A stretch of DNA of 64,000 nucleotides, from contig NC_090021.1 of the NCBI RefSeq assembly GCF_037176765.1, positions 190,046,378 to 190,110,377 of the forward strand. The letters run 5' to 3'. The notes beneath the pieces were generated by a model. The model was not told the origin of the DNA. It did no database searches and was given only the letters and a program-made list of their open reading frames with translations. Each line of letters opens with the position of its first letter. Positions within the stretch are counted from its first letter, which is position 1. Made by a program: the position numbers and the translations under genes. The DNA comes from Anolis sagrei. Its lineage: Eukaryota > Chordata > Lepidosauria > Squamata > Anolidae. Positions 39,966 through 52,063 of the stretch are shown here, in pieces.

Positions 39966-40742
39966 TGACTGAATGCACCTGGCTTCGTGCCTCATATTGC
40001 TCTGGTCACATCCCGCCTCGACTACTGCAACGCTCTCTACGTGGGGCTGCCCTTGAAGACGGCCCGGAAGCTTCAGCTAGTCCAGCGCGCGGCAGCCATG
40101 TTACTAACAGGAGCAGGACGCAGGGAGCATACAACGCCCTTGTTGTTCCAGCTCCACTGGCTGCCGATTTGCTACCGGGCCCAATTTAAGGTGCTGGTGT
40201 TATCCTACAAAGCCCTAAACGGTTCCGGCCCAAAATACCTTTCAGACCGCATCTCGGCCTATGAGCCCACGAGGACCTTGAGATCGTCTGGGGAGGCCCT
40301 TCTCTCGATCCCGCCTGCCTCACAGGCACGCTTGGCGGGGACGAGGGAGAGGGCCTTCTCAGTGGTGGCCCCCCAGCTGTGGAACACCCTCCCTATTGAC
40401 ATCAGACAGGCGCCCTCCCTTATGTCCTTCCGGAAGAGCCTGAAGACATGGCTATTCGAGAAGGCATTTAACTAAATGCTGGCTATTCGAGAAGGCATTA
40501 ACCAGCAACTGGAAATGACAACTGGAACGGAATGTAGACTACGAGACTGGTTATGATTCTATGATTAGACGAAGCGGATTATTTTAGTGTAATTAGATGA
40601 TAAGGTATTTAGTGATATGTTGTTTTGTAGTTGTAGTTTATTGTGTAGTATGTTTTTATATGTTGTACACCGCCGCGAGTCGCCCTAGGGCTGAGAGCGG
40701 CGGTTAATAAATGCAGCAAATAAATAAATAAATAAATAAATA
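39966..40742 (+). mobile_element. L2-type LINE 3' part, young-looking
   Basis: An open frame of about 160 residues: [70 protein letters not shown]. 3' end CGCGAGTCGCCCTAGGGCTG and (AAAT)n. 5' truncated; the least decayed L2 copy in the window. Confidence 0.88.
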
Positions 40743-42035
40743 ATATGCCTTCCCTGACCAGTGCAAGGCCGAGGCCCCATCTATACTGCCATACAATGCA
40801 ATTTCAGAATGCAGGTAAATTATATTATATAGCAGTATGGATGGGGTCAAAGGGTGGCAAAAGCTGGTTCCTTGACCAAAGCACTGTCTGGAAAAGTTCC
40901 ATCCAATACGTTAGATAATGATGTTAAGAAGCATATTTGTGCCTCAACAGCATCAAGAATTAAGATAGCCAGCAGGGTGGAGCTTCATCTCACTATTACA
41001 AATCATTTTCTCCACCCCACAACGTTTCTGTTTTTCATGTCATAAAACCCAGTACTCCACCCATTTTATTTACAAGACTTCTAGCATAATTGTATATAAA
41101 CAACCATACATGACTATCTAAAGCAAGTTTCCCATAGTTATAGGTCTGCCCCTAAAAATAATGCCTTATTCTCAATTGGGCAATCAAAAACCTCCATTTC
41201 CTAGGAATTACGCTATCCAAACCAAATATGCCCCCAACACTAAAATATTTCACTTTCCCCAGTAAACAAAAATCCTGGATGTTTTGTTTTGGGTCAAGAG
41301 AGAATAGTCTCAGTATTGGATCTCCTTCTATACTTCCTTGTGTGTATGGTTTAAGAAGGAAGAATGAAAAGACCATCTCCTTTTCAAATAAAAAAGTGTG
41401 ACTTCTAATTTTTTCACAGATTTCTAGCAGGCATGCTGACAATATGATAAAGAATTCTCTATTTCATGTGGGAATTTATAATTCCAAATCCAAAACATAA
41501 ACCTTCATTAGATCGGTGGATCACTGTATCGAAGTGAATGTGTTTAAGGGGAAGGATGTTCCTCTTGCTGATCAAGTAATCCAATAATCAGGAACCCATG
41601 GAAGGGCTGAGATCTACCTCCAGTCAGCTGGCTTAAATTTCTCAGTATTCTGAGTGAGGAAGAGGAAGGCAGCAGCCAAAGGATCCTGGCCTGAGAAAAC
41701 GATGGTGGCATACCTGAAGTGCTCCCTTGGCAGTCAACTAGGGGACATTCCCTGGATGAAAGCCTGCAGTATGCAATGAGGAAACACAGCACACCTCCTA
41801 GCAATAGCACACAGTGCCCAGTAAGCAGAGAGTGGCTCAAGTCAGAAAACCAGCAGAGCCTTCTAGTAATGGGAAATCAAAGTGGAGATGAGCTCCTTCT
41901 CTTAATGACAGTATGGCTCCTTTATCTGCAAGGGAAACATTCCTAGCTTTTGCATGGATACCCACAAATGCAGATATCAGTGAACTCTATTAAAGTTAAC
42001 AACTTCTGCTTTAAGAATACCAAGAAGTTGCAGTG

Positions 42036-42323
42036 GTGCCTAGGGTAAAAGTTTCCCCAGACATTAAGTCTAATCAAGTCCGACTCTGGAGAATGGTGCT
42101 CTTCTCCACTTCTAAGCCGAAGAGCTGGCATTGTCTGTAGACACCACCAAAGTCATGTGACCAACATGACTGCATGGAGCGCTGCTACCTTCCCACTGAA
42201 GCGGTACCTATTGATGTACCCACATTTGCATGCTTTTGAACTGCTAGGTTGGCAGGAACTGGAGCTAACAATGGGAGCTCACCCCGCTCCCCGGATTTGA
42301 ACCACCAAACTTTCGGTCAGCAA
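42036..42323 (-). mobile_element. Sauria-type SINE split by CR1
   Basis: Tail GTTTCCCCAGACATTAAGTC, middle AAGTCATGTGACCAACATGA, head resumes at 42585-42630 (TTTAACCCGCTGCACCACCA) after the CR1 fragment. Confidence 0.8.
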
Positions 42324-42584
42324 GAGACTAGGATGCGAAACAATGGCTTCAAACTACAAGAACGGAGATTCCATCTGAACATGAGGAAGAACTTCCTGAC
42401 TGTGAGAACTGTTCAGCAGTGGAACTCTCTGCCCTGGAATGTAGTGGAGGCTCCTTCTTTGGAAGCTTTTAAACAGAGGCTGGATGGCCATCTGTCAGGG
42501 GTGTTTTGAATGCAATATTCCTGCTTCTTGGCAGGGGGTTGGACTGGATGGCCCATGAGGTCTCTTCCAACTCTATGATTCTAA
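42324..42584 (+). mobile_element. CR1 LINE 3' end inside a SINE
   Basis: Reads ETRMRNNGFKLQERRFHLNM and [20 protein letters not shown]; tail GGATGGCCCATGAGGTCTCT then TCCAACTCTATGATTCTA. Confidence 0.88.
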
Positions 42585-43183
42585 GTTCAGCAGCTCAGCA
42601 GTTTAACCCGCTGCACCACCAGGGGGACTAGGCAGGTTATATTTTGTCAATCATGGGCCCCTTCTACATTGCCATATAAAATCCAGATTATATGGGAGCA
42701 TACACTCAGAAAATCCAGATCAAGCAGATAATGTGGATTATCTTCTTCGATAATGTGGATTCTATGGCAATGTAAAATGGGCCATGGATAAATGAACCTT
42801 CAGTCCTGGATCTATGAATATGAACATCCTACTGTATACTGTATTTTCAGTTCCCTCAATTGTAATGGAAATGATGGAGGGAAATGTCTATGGCTGGATC
42901 TACACTACCATATAATCCAGTTCAAATCAGATAACCTGGAATAAGAAATGATTATATAGCAGTATAGATCCAGCCTATATCAGTATTTCATAGGGTAGAG
43001 GGTTCCTCCAAAGTGTGCTGAAGCAATAAATCGGAGCCGGGTGAGCATTTGTATGTGGTGTAGGTTGGGAGGAGAAGGATAGAGACTGTTAGACAACTAT
43101 AACACAGTTATGAAAACATACGATAAAAAGAGTGCATTGTTCTAAAGAAATCATGCTAATTTCTGCTAATTTCTTTTTCATAG

Positions 43184-43358
43184 GTGATCATGGGTGATGT
43201 TGAGAAAGGTAAAAAGATCTTTGTTCAAAAGTGTTCGCAATGTCACACGGTGGAAAAAGGTGGAAAGCACAAGGTGGGGCCAAATCTTTGGGGACTCTTT
43301 GGCCGTAAAACAGGACAGTCTGCCGGATTTTCTTATTCAGATGCAAACAAGAATAAAG
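43184..43358 (+). CDS. CYCT: Cytochrome c coding exon 1
   Basis: Acceptor TTTTTCATAG|GTGATCATGGG; the ATG is 6 nt into the exon. Codons 1-56 plus one base, donor AAAG|GTAAAA. This split after Asn-Lys-Gly is the classical vertebrate cytochrome c intron position. Confidence 0.93.
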
Positions 43359-46300
43359 GTAAAAATGAAGTATGGGAAAGGCAAAAGGTTGGGAACCATT
43401 GAGATGAAAGGAAATTTCTCAAAACCATTAGCTCAGTATCAGTTGTGTAATGACTGTACTCCTAATAAATTTGGTCCAAAGTAAAATATCACTTTGCAAA
43501 TCAAATCAAATCTTGTAGTTGTATTCAGGGAGGGGGGTGTCTTTTAATTTATATAAGTAAATATTGCTCAGTGTTCTCAGATGAATCTATAGTGATTTAT
43601 ATATGTGATTTATATTTAATAACTTGCACTTTACAAGACTCCTGGCCCATTCATGTATTGTACTTATACCTATGAGACAACCTCAAGAGTGTCTGTGTGA
43701 CCCAACACCAATGTGAAAATAGCATTAAGCCCTTTCATGACATCACTTAGGGAGGCAAGCAGGACGAATGGTATTATAGTAGTTTACAGCATCTTAAAGG
43801 CAATCTGAGGTGGCCAGATAACAGTATGTAACGAAGTATGAAAAGTTTTCTGTTTCTGGTTTGAAAGTGTTATTGCCTGTTCAGTTGTGTGGTACTTATT
43901 TTGAAACTATGTTGAATTGGTTGAGATTCTGTGAGATACTCATTGAAAATCTACAGCAAAATGTGCTGCAGGATGTCCTGTAATAACAAAGTTTTGCGTT
44001 TTCCATGTTTTTATGATAGAACCAATTAGGAAATGATATTTATAACCCAGGAACAAAAAAAAAATCTTGTTACAAAGTTGAACATAGAGTTGTCCTGGAG
44101 AAATTCCTAGAGACATGTTATCTCAGAGAGAGAAAAGTAAGATTTTGTTTGTGTGGTTTTTCCACATTTACTTGGGGCACTATGCTCCTAACCTCTGCAA
44201 AAATGGAGGGCCTGCAATACCTACTTTCATATATGTAAGGGGAAGACATAGAGAAGAGGGAGCAAGCTTGTCTTCTGCTGCCCTGGAAACTAGGACGCAG
44301 AACCATGGCTTCAAACTATAGGAAAGGAGATTCCACCTGAACGTTAGGAAGAACTGACCACCTTGATTAGATATTCAAGATTGTCCTAGAGGAAACGTTG
44401 ACATAGAGCAGATGCTTTCTATTAAGGTAACATTTAATTTTGTATTTCAGTATTTCAGAACAAAATCTGGCTACCAGTATTTAAAAAACTCTAAAATTAA
44501 AACAGCAAAACAACAGAGAGGAAACAATCCGGGACATCTAATCACCTCTCAACAAAAGATTGCCCCAAGCACTGCCAGGCCATCAAATGCTAATCAAGGT
44601 GGTCAGTTGAAACATTCTCACCTAGCTCCAGCAGACAAGAGTCCTTTGTCCCACCCTAGTCATTCCACAGATATGTAAACCCTTTTTCCTAGTTCCAACA
44701 GACCTCACTACCTCTGAGGATGCTTGCCATAGATGCAGGCGAAACGTCAGGAGAGAATGCCTCTAGAACATGACCATATAGCCCAAAAAAACCTACAACA
44801 ACCCAATGATTCTTGCTATGAAAGCCTTCGACAATACATTAGGAAGAACTTCTTGACTGTGTGAGCTGTTCAGCAGTGGAACTCTCTGCCCCAGAGTGTG
44901 GTGGAGGCTCCTTCTTTGGAGGCTTTTAAACAGAGTCTAGATGGCCATCTGTCAGGGGTGCTTTGAATGCGATTTTCTTGCTTCTTGGTAGGGAGTTGGA
45001 CTGGATGGCCTACGAGGTCTCTTCCAACTCTATGATCCCATAGAAATGCTTCATATGTTTTCTTGAGACACATTTTATTAGTTGCATCAGATTTTAAATT
45101 TCATTGAATACAATGGATCTTGCCATTAGATAAACTTAACTGAAATATTTATAACTACTTTTGTTTTGTTTGTTTTTTTGAGGGGAGAAACAGTATAAAC
45201 ACTGTTCTTCTGACAACAGAACATATAATTTTTGTTTGATTAAGTCCCTATTACCCGATCATTCACTTCCTACTCCATATGTGCTCCATATGGTTGGTAC
45301 CTGTAATTGGAGGGAGCATTTTATCCACCAGCAATGCCCATTCAAGTGGTAATAGGACATGATTGCACACAACTCAGTGACTTAGTTGTGTAGTATAAAT
45401 ATGCACAGCAGGTGTTATGAAGGTGGGCATGAGAACATAGTTTTTAGCAGCAAGCAGTTCTAAAACCTATCTGTTGCTATTGACAACATTTATGTCCTTT
45501 TTCTGGAGGATTCCAAAAGTGCAATACATCCTGATAACAAGTCTATATAATAGGTTAAGTGAGAAATTATAACTAGTACAGGGACACCTAGGGTAGATCT
45601 ACACTGTAGAATGAATGCAGTATTTATTTATTTATTTATCGTGTCAGGAGCAGACCAACAGTTGTGTTGCATTTTTTAACAAACAAACAGACAAAACACA
45701 AAGTTTGCAATCTTGGTAGTTGATTAAATGTCCTTTGACCAGTTTCTGGCCACTTGGAGTGCCTCTGGTGTTGCCGTAAGGAGGTCCTCCATTGTGCATG
45801 TGGCATGGCTCAGGGTGCATTGCAGCAGGTGGTCAGTGGTTTGCTCTTCTCCACACTCTCATGTCATGGATGTCATGGATTGTAGCCCCATTTCTGAAGG
45901 TTGGCTCTGCATCTCGTGGTGCCAGAGTGCAGTCTGTTCAGTGCCTTCCAAGTCGCCCAGTTTTCTGTGTGCCCAGGGGGGAGTCTCTTATTTGGTATCA
46001 GCCATTGGTTGAGGTTCTGGATTTGAGCCTGCCACTTTTGGACTCTCGCTTGCTGAGGTGTTCCAGTGAGTGTCTGTAGATCTTAGATTTAAGTCATTGA
46101 TGTGCTGGCTGATATCCAAACAGGAGGTGAGCTGGAGATGTCACTGCCTTGGTCCTTTCACTATTGGCTGCTACTTCCCGGCGGATGTCAGGTGGTGCAA
46201 TAGTGGCTAAACAGTGTAATTTCTCCAGTGGTGTGGGGTGCAGACACCCCGTGATAATGCGGCAAGTCTCATTAAGAGCCACATCCACTGTTTTAGCGTT

Positions 46301-49300
46301 GTGAGATGTGTTCCACACTGGGCATGCATACTCAGCAGCAGAGTAGCATATGAATGAATGCAGTTTGACAGCACGATAAGTGCTGTGGCTCAGTGATATG
46401 GAATCCTGCCGAAGCACCAAGGTCGGAGACATTTGGCCTTTCCACACAACCCTATATCCCAGAATATCAAGGCAGAAAATCCCATAATATCTGCTTTGAA
46501 CTGGGTTATTCTACCTTGATATTCTGGGATATAAGGCAGCGTGGAATGGCCCCTTGTAAAACCACACTCCTCATGATTCCATAGCATTAAGTCATGGAAG
46601 TTAAAGAGGTGGCAAACTGTATAAAGGATGCCCACAGTTTTAGCTATATGGTTTTAACAGGTTTTAACAGTTTACGAATTTGTATGTTTATTTTGTTGAT
46701 GTTTAATGTGTTGTATTTTATATATATTTTTGTATTGTAATGTGGCACTGAAATGGCCAATCTGGAAGCCATTTTGAGTCCCCTTTGGAATAGGAAGAGC
46801 AGGGTATAAATATGGGAAATAGATAAATATAAATTCCATTGCGTAGCTACACCCCTAGTAAGTCTCAGCAGGAATTTGTGCCTAGAAATCCTTCTCACAA
46901 ACTATGCATCGCACTACACGGTTTTTAATCTGCATTGAGATTGTTTAGCACTGTAATAGTCAAAAGCAGATAGTTAGAACTGGGATTCTAGTTTTATTTT
47001 GTTTACATTTGAATGTATTGCTCTAACAAGGCTAAATGAAAGTTGCCTGTGCCCCTTTTGTATGGCAAGGATCTCATTTCCCTGGCAGTCTCAAGTGCCC
47101 AGCTTAAGGCAAGGGAAAGTTAGTTGGAGAGAACTTGCAAGGGGGTTACTTTTTGTTATTTCCACATGTATGAGCATCACTTTTTAATATGAGTTTGTAT
47201 TCCTAAGCACATTTGGTTGAAAGTAAGGGAAAATAAAATAAACTTCTATGTTTGTTTATGCTATGAGGTTATTTAGTTGCTGCGAGCTGCAACAAATATA
47301 TGACATTGGAAAAGGAATATGTGTTCTAAAATAAATACGTAAAATAAAAGGTCAACTGATAAAAAAATAGGACAGAAGCATTTTTGCTTAACGTCAGAAT
47401 GACATCAGTACAGTTAGTGGATAAACTTTCTTGAAGATGGCATTCCAGAAATGCATAATCACCACTAAAAGGTTTTTCTCAGCATCTAACACACTCCAGG
47501 CACTTCAGATGAGCTGCTCGGTGAATGAATTGGCTTTTATAGGGAAGGCATTTCAGTTTGCATCTCCTATGTATGTAGAGAATACATACATAGGTGTTGT
47601 TGCAATAGAAAACAAAACAGCAATGTATTGTCGACAATGACATAAACAAATGGGTCAAGGAGAATGACAACAACAATTGCTTGTCTGTTTATTTTTTTCC
47701 ATTTACATGCTGCCTTTCTCCTGGATTGGGACCCAATGGAACTCAACAATTAAAAAACTAAAATTATCAAATTCAAACATTCTGAAATTATTTCAAAGGC
47801 ATTCAAATTGTTAAAATAAAGCACTTCCACCCCTCCCCATGAACAACTACACATCTAAAATATATTTAAATTAAAGTCTTTGCTTGTTAGCAAAAGAAAG
47901 GAGGGGGTCAGTGTAATATGTGTAATATCTCACAGAGGGTGAGAGCTGCTAATGGAAAGATCCTTTCATGTCCTCACCAAATAAGCCTGTGATACGGAAG
48001 GATTCAGAGAAAGCTCTCTCTTTTAGATCTTAAAACTCTGGCAGAAATGAACCAATAGCTAGTGAGGCTCTTTTAAGAAGTGAGGTACATGCTCCTTGTA
48101 GCTGGCCGAAGTCAGTAATCTGGCCACAGCATTTTAGACCGATTTGAAGTTTCTGAACAGTTTCCAAAGGTAGCCCCAGGTAGAGTGTGATGAGTGGTCC
48201 ATACTTGTTGTATTCAAGGTATGCATTACCATCGCTAGAGATGACTGCAAATTAGCCTTAATATGATAGGCCAAATCATATTACCGAACAACCAATTCAT
48301 AAGGAATGATTCAGCATCATCTGTACACCTGCAGTCTCTTATTAAGACAAAGATAATACAACCCTGGTGGCGCAGCGGGTTAAACCATTGAACTACTGAA
48401 CTTGCTGACCAAAAGGTTGGAGGTTTGAATCCGGGGAGTGGGGTAACTCCCACTGTTAACCCTAGCTTCTTCCAATCTAGCTGTTCAAAAACATGCAAAT
48501 GGGAGTAGATCAGTAAGTACCACTTCTGCGGGAAGGTAACAGCACTCCATGCAGTCATGCTGGCCACATGACCTAGGAGGCATCTATGGACAAAGATGGC
48601 TCTTCGGCTTAGAAATGGATATTAACACCACCCAACAGAGTTGGACACAACTAGACTTAATGTCAGGAGAAACCTTTACCTTTTTAATACAACTTGTCCA
48701 AGAAGACTACATGAAGAGGAATTGAAAGAATTAAAGGATTAACGATAAGATGATTCTCACTTGCTAATTTACTTTCATCTATGTTCAGAAAATATTTTTT
48801 TCCATAGCTAAGAAAATAACAATTACAATGGCTATTTTAAAAGAGAAGCTACATTAAAAAAACAAATCTGGCATATCTTTTTTCTTAAACTCCATATCCA
48901 GATGCAAAAATGTGTTTCCTTATGAAATGTGGCATCCGTTTATGAATCTCAGCTAGCTCATATGTACTACATATTAAATATGTTCGAATAATAACGTAAA
49001 ACAGATTGTGTTTTTGTATCCTCTTTTTTAAGGTTTTGATTTTAGTGGATAGCTATACAAATTTATTTCCATATTTATGAGCCAAAGGATTTTGAAGTCT
49101 GTCAGGATATATTGAAACATAAAGCCACTGGTCTGGCATTAATAGAGTGGGAAATATATATTTTATCACATTTTAAATGTTGCAGGTATTGTCTGGAGTG
49201 AAACTACATTAATGGAATATTTGGAGGACCCAAAGAAATACATTCCTGGAACAAAAATGGTTTTTGCTGGCATTAAAAAGAAGAACGAGAGAGCAGATCT

Positions 49301-49334
49301 CATTGCATATTTGAAAAAAGCATGCTCTTCATGA
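43190..49334 (+). CDS. CYCT: Cytochrome c, testis-type (CYCT-like)
   Basis: Electron carrier between respiratory complexes III and IV in the mitochondrial intermembrane space; released cytochrome c also starts apoptosome assembly. Coding exons 43190-43358 and 49186-49334 join GG|T into 105 codons plus TGA, exactly the vertebrate length. The haem motif CSQCH is at residues 15-19 and the axial Met lies in [11 protein letters not shown]. Details favour the testis isoform as I remember mouse Cyct: [43 protein letters not shown] and the SS C-terminus, against IFIMKC, NLHGLFG and IFVGIKKK in somatic CYCS. An intron-bearing copy with conserved phase is not a retro-pseudogene. Neighbouring RBM45 supports the CYCT locus. 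Confidence 0.93.
44233..44355 (+). mobile_element. CR1 LINE 3' end, first piece
   Basis: [20 protein letters not shown]; continues at 44839-45046 (FTVRAVQQW-type end, then GGACTGGATGGCCTACGAGG) after an insertion. Confidence 0.8.
44356..44838 (+). mobile_element. Retroelement copy with hammerhead-like motif (Penelope-like?)
   Basis: Inserted in CR1 with a 12-bp direct repeat TTAGGAAGAACT on both sides. Contains CTGAGGA (44714-44720), a 6-bp stem GCTTGC/GCAGGC around the loop CATAGAT, then GAAAC (44741-44745). Ends AAGCCTTCGACAATAC. Related pieces at 58534-58730 and 61190-61305. Confidence 0.5.
45047..45600. other. Cytochrome c intron, nothing recognised
   Basis: AT-rich intron sequence without a repeat or exon that I can name. 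Confidence 0.45.
45621..46351 (-). mobile_element. LINE, 5' truncated, inside a MITE
   Basis: The minus strand reads [20 protein letters not shown] and [37 protein letters not shown], a LINE ORF2 C-terminal region. Its 3' end is a TAAA run. A perfect 12-bp duplication GAATGAATGCAG (45609-45620, 46352-46363) flanks it. Confidence 0.75.
46436..46552. mobile_element. Palindromic MITE nested in another MITE
   Basis: GGCCTTTCCACACAACCCTA ... ATGGCCCCT arms; CCCAGAATATCAAGG / CCTTGATATTCTGGG. The outer element continues at 46364-46435 and 46553-46610. Confidence 0.65.
46640..46835 (+). mobile_element. L2-type 3' end
   Basis: GCCATTTTGAGTCCCCTTTG then GAATAGGAAGAGCAGGGTAT and a TAAATA tail. Confidence 0.5.
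47690..48240 (-). mobile_element. Old L2-type LINE 3' part
   Basis: Complement of the ORF2 end (AATCTGGCCACAGCATTTTA, CAAAGGTAGCCCCAGGTAGA). In the cytochrome c intron. Confidence 0.6.
48358..48686 (+). mobile_element. Sauria-type SINE
   Basis: Head CCTGGTGGCGCAGCGGGTTA, B box GGTTTGAATCC, tail GACTTAATGTCAGGAGAAAC then CTTTACC. In the cytochrome c intron. Confidence 0.85.
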
Positions 49335-49470
49335 AAAATTTGCAGCTTCTGCGATTTCAGAAGGATTCCCTGATGGTGTTATACTTGCAGTACTATTGAT
49401 GTTCCATTATTGTCCCAGTGTTTGTTCATAAGACATTGCCTGAAAGAAAAATAAAACATTGCCCTTTACA
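49186..49470 (+). CDS. CYCT: Cytochrome c coding exon 2 and 3' UTR
   Basis: Acceptor GTTGCAG|GT. It reads [40 protein letters not shown] and ends KKACSS; the stop is at 49332-49334. A poly(A) signal AATAAA is at 49450-49455, so a transcript end near 49470 is likely. Confidence 0.9.
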
Positions 49471-49765
49471 GATGCTCGGTCTCCCTTCTAACAAAACAAA
49501 GTGACTGTTGTCTTTTCTTATGTTGACCTCTCCCAAATATCTGTGTATTTATTCCTGCCTTTTTTGTATTTGTAGTCTCCTTTGTAATAACAAAGTTCTC
49601 ACAACAAGTAATAAAATTATTGCAAAGTCAATAACAGTAGAATGTATTGAATCAAATGAAAAGGGTTGGTTTAACCTTCTGTCTATTGCAGTTCACAGCT
49701 TAGGGCCCACCAATATACCTATGGCATGCCATCAGGAGCACATAAAGGACGCTATTACACTACAT

Positions 49766-50640
49766 CAGTGGTTCCCAACCTTTATTTGACCAGGGACCAC
49801 TCTCCAACATTAGTACCGAAAGGGTTATTAATCAGTTTTTGTCAACTTTAGATTCAGTTTGGTTATTTGGGATACTAATTCAGAAAATTCTATTGGATAG
49901 ACCACATCAGTTCTAGTTTCTGATACAGAACACATGCTATCCAGTAGTCATCATCTGCTCACCCACAGAAAACCATATTTAATAATCTAGAGTTGATGTG
50001 GTAGTAGTAATCTATTGTAGGTAGTCAGCCTCTCCCCTCCAGATATCCTCGTTGCCTCAGCACTTTAAAAGGGTTTGCAATGAGACCAGTTGCTCTCATT
50101 GCTGCGTAGTTTTGAGGCAAGCACGGCCGTAGCCAAGGGGTGGTGGTGGTGGTTAGGGGTTCAAACCCCCCCCCCCCATTTTTCAGGTTAAAAAAACCTG
50201 GTTTACTCATGAATTTTAACTGGTTAACCAAATCCCCATGCTGCTAAGTCTATGAGAATCAAAAATTAAACAAGCCCCTTCAGAACTGTAAGCACTATCT
50301 CAAGCAATTTTTGACAATTTATTCACAGTCATTACTTGCAGAAATAGCTGATATAGTGGAAGCAACCAAAGCCTAAGGCATGGGAGGGATTTGAAGCCCC
50401 CCATGAAGGAGATTAGAAATTTGATTTAATTAAGTCTATATAGAATATAGAATGAATCATACTATTTAAATTATTTTGTGTTATGGAGCTACTCATAACT
50501 CGCTGGGAAAAAAATCAACCCCCCTCCCCAAAAAAAATTTCTGGTCCAGGAGGCAACGGTGTAGTAATGGTGAGCTGTGAACCCTATTTTCGGTCTTGTG
50601 GACCACTGGGGATCCACAGACCACAGATTGGGAACCACTG
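49766..50640. mobile_element. hAT-type non-autonomous element, 875 bp
   Basis: Ends CAGTGGTTCCCAACC ... GGTTGGGAACCACTG-type, with a perfect 8-bp duplication CACTACAT on both sides. No transposase seen. A relative lies at 52064-52693. Confidence 0.8.
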
Positions 50641-51788
50641 CACTACATAGTTAAAGCTGTATCATTACAGTTGAATTGCCATGATGACATCTGTGGAATT
50701 CTAGGATTTGTAGTTTACTGAGCTCTCTGGTTGAGAATTGCAAATGCAAATTGCAAATACTTGGATTCCATACAATGTCATGGCAATTACAATGGAATAA
50801 TAACCCTGCAACCAGGTAGAGTGACAAGACTCTAAATCTCTTGCCTTTGCTGTGTGTCTGAAATTAGAAATAGGATATTGAACTGGGTTGTCAAACACCT
50901 GGCAAGCAACACAATAAGGCAGCAGAGAAGTGGTGCCACCCTTGTGAAAAGTGACCCTACACTCTTCAGCTGCAATGTTTTATTCAGGCCAACTTTTGAG
51001 TGAAATCAATGGGTGAGCAGACTGCTCATCACTCTGCAGAACTCTGTTAAAGTAAAGGAGAAAGAGCTGACAAATGCAATCAATTGAACAATGTCAAGGG
51101 CAAAGACTTCTGGATTTAGAATTCTGGTCACTGTTGCGTCACGCCAATGTTGTGCTCAGCAGAGTATCTGAGAAACAAGATTTCATCCATGTAAATGCAG
51201 GATGTTATCTCCCACTGTTATATTCAGTATTTCAAATACATTGAGATAGAATTCTGGATTTGGCTAAGCTAATGTGTGCAGAGTGTTCTTTGAAATTTTG
51301 TTTTGGAAACTGATATTCTGGAAAGGGGAATAATATCCATTAATTCAGAACTAGGCATGTAAATATCATAGCTGGGATTGGAAAGCCTACTTGCTGAATG
51401 ATTGGCCATGGCTTTAATATGACGTTGATGTTGGCATTTGTGATAATATCTCTCCACTGGAGAATTGAAGCATTGTCAGTAATCCCCCCAAGGGCAGAAT
51501 ACACAGAGCTATTCACTTCTCCCAGTAGAAAGCTCTGTGTGTGTAAGTGTTGGAGCAAGTCTGTTGAAGTGAGCAGCCTTGCGCCTTATCAATGTCTGGA
51601 TGGAAAGTCCCCATATAAAATCTTGAAGGTCAAACTAGAAATTATGAGGAATGGTATTTCCTGTAGTCAGCACATTTCTTTCCAGCAATATGCTTAGCAT
51701 TAGCAGTTGCAAATTAAGCCAGTATTTATGTACTGATGATCCGTCACAAAACAAAGCATGCCAAATGAGGACAATCTTGGGCTATACA
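50641..51788. other. Intergenic, nothing recognised
   Basis: AT-rich DNA downstream of cytochrome c; no exon or clear repeat found by eye. Confidence 0.45.
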
Positions 51789-51789
51789 T

Positions 51790-51821
51790 GATTAGATAGA
51801 TAGATAGATAGATAGATAGAT
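51790..51821 (+). repeat. (GATA)n microsatellite
   Basis: About seven TAGA units. Confidence 0.85.
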
Positions 51822-52063
51822 GTATCCTGAGCATCTGAGATGAAATGTATGAATACCATGTTTTATTGCGTAATAGACGCCATCATTTAATAGTCCCCGT
51901 CCCCCCCAAATTTGGGGAGAGAGTCGGGATTTTTTCCTCCTTCTCTTGTGTAATTGTCGCAGGGACTTTTAAACAAAACAAAAACAGACCAGAGCTCTCC
52001 TGAAAGACAATTTAAATAAATGCCAAGCTCCTTCTGCTTCCCCCACCCACAGACAGTTTACTT

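Noticed and set aside
39966-40475. 162-residue open frame as a host gene
   Set aside because: It is the C-terminal end of an L2-type LINE, with other copies in this window.
43194-43484. Second long frame over cytochrome c exon 1
   Set aside because: Other-frame shadow of the cytochrome c exon running into the intron.
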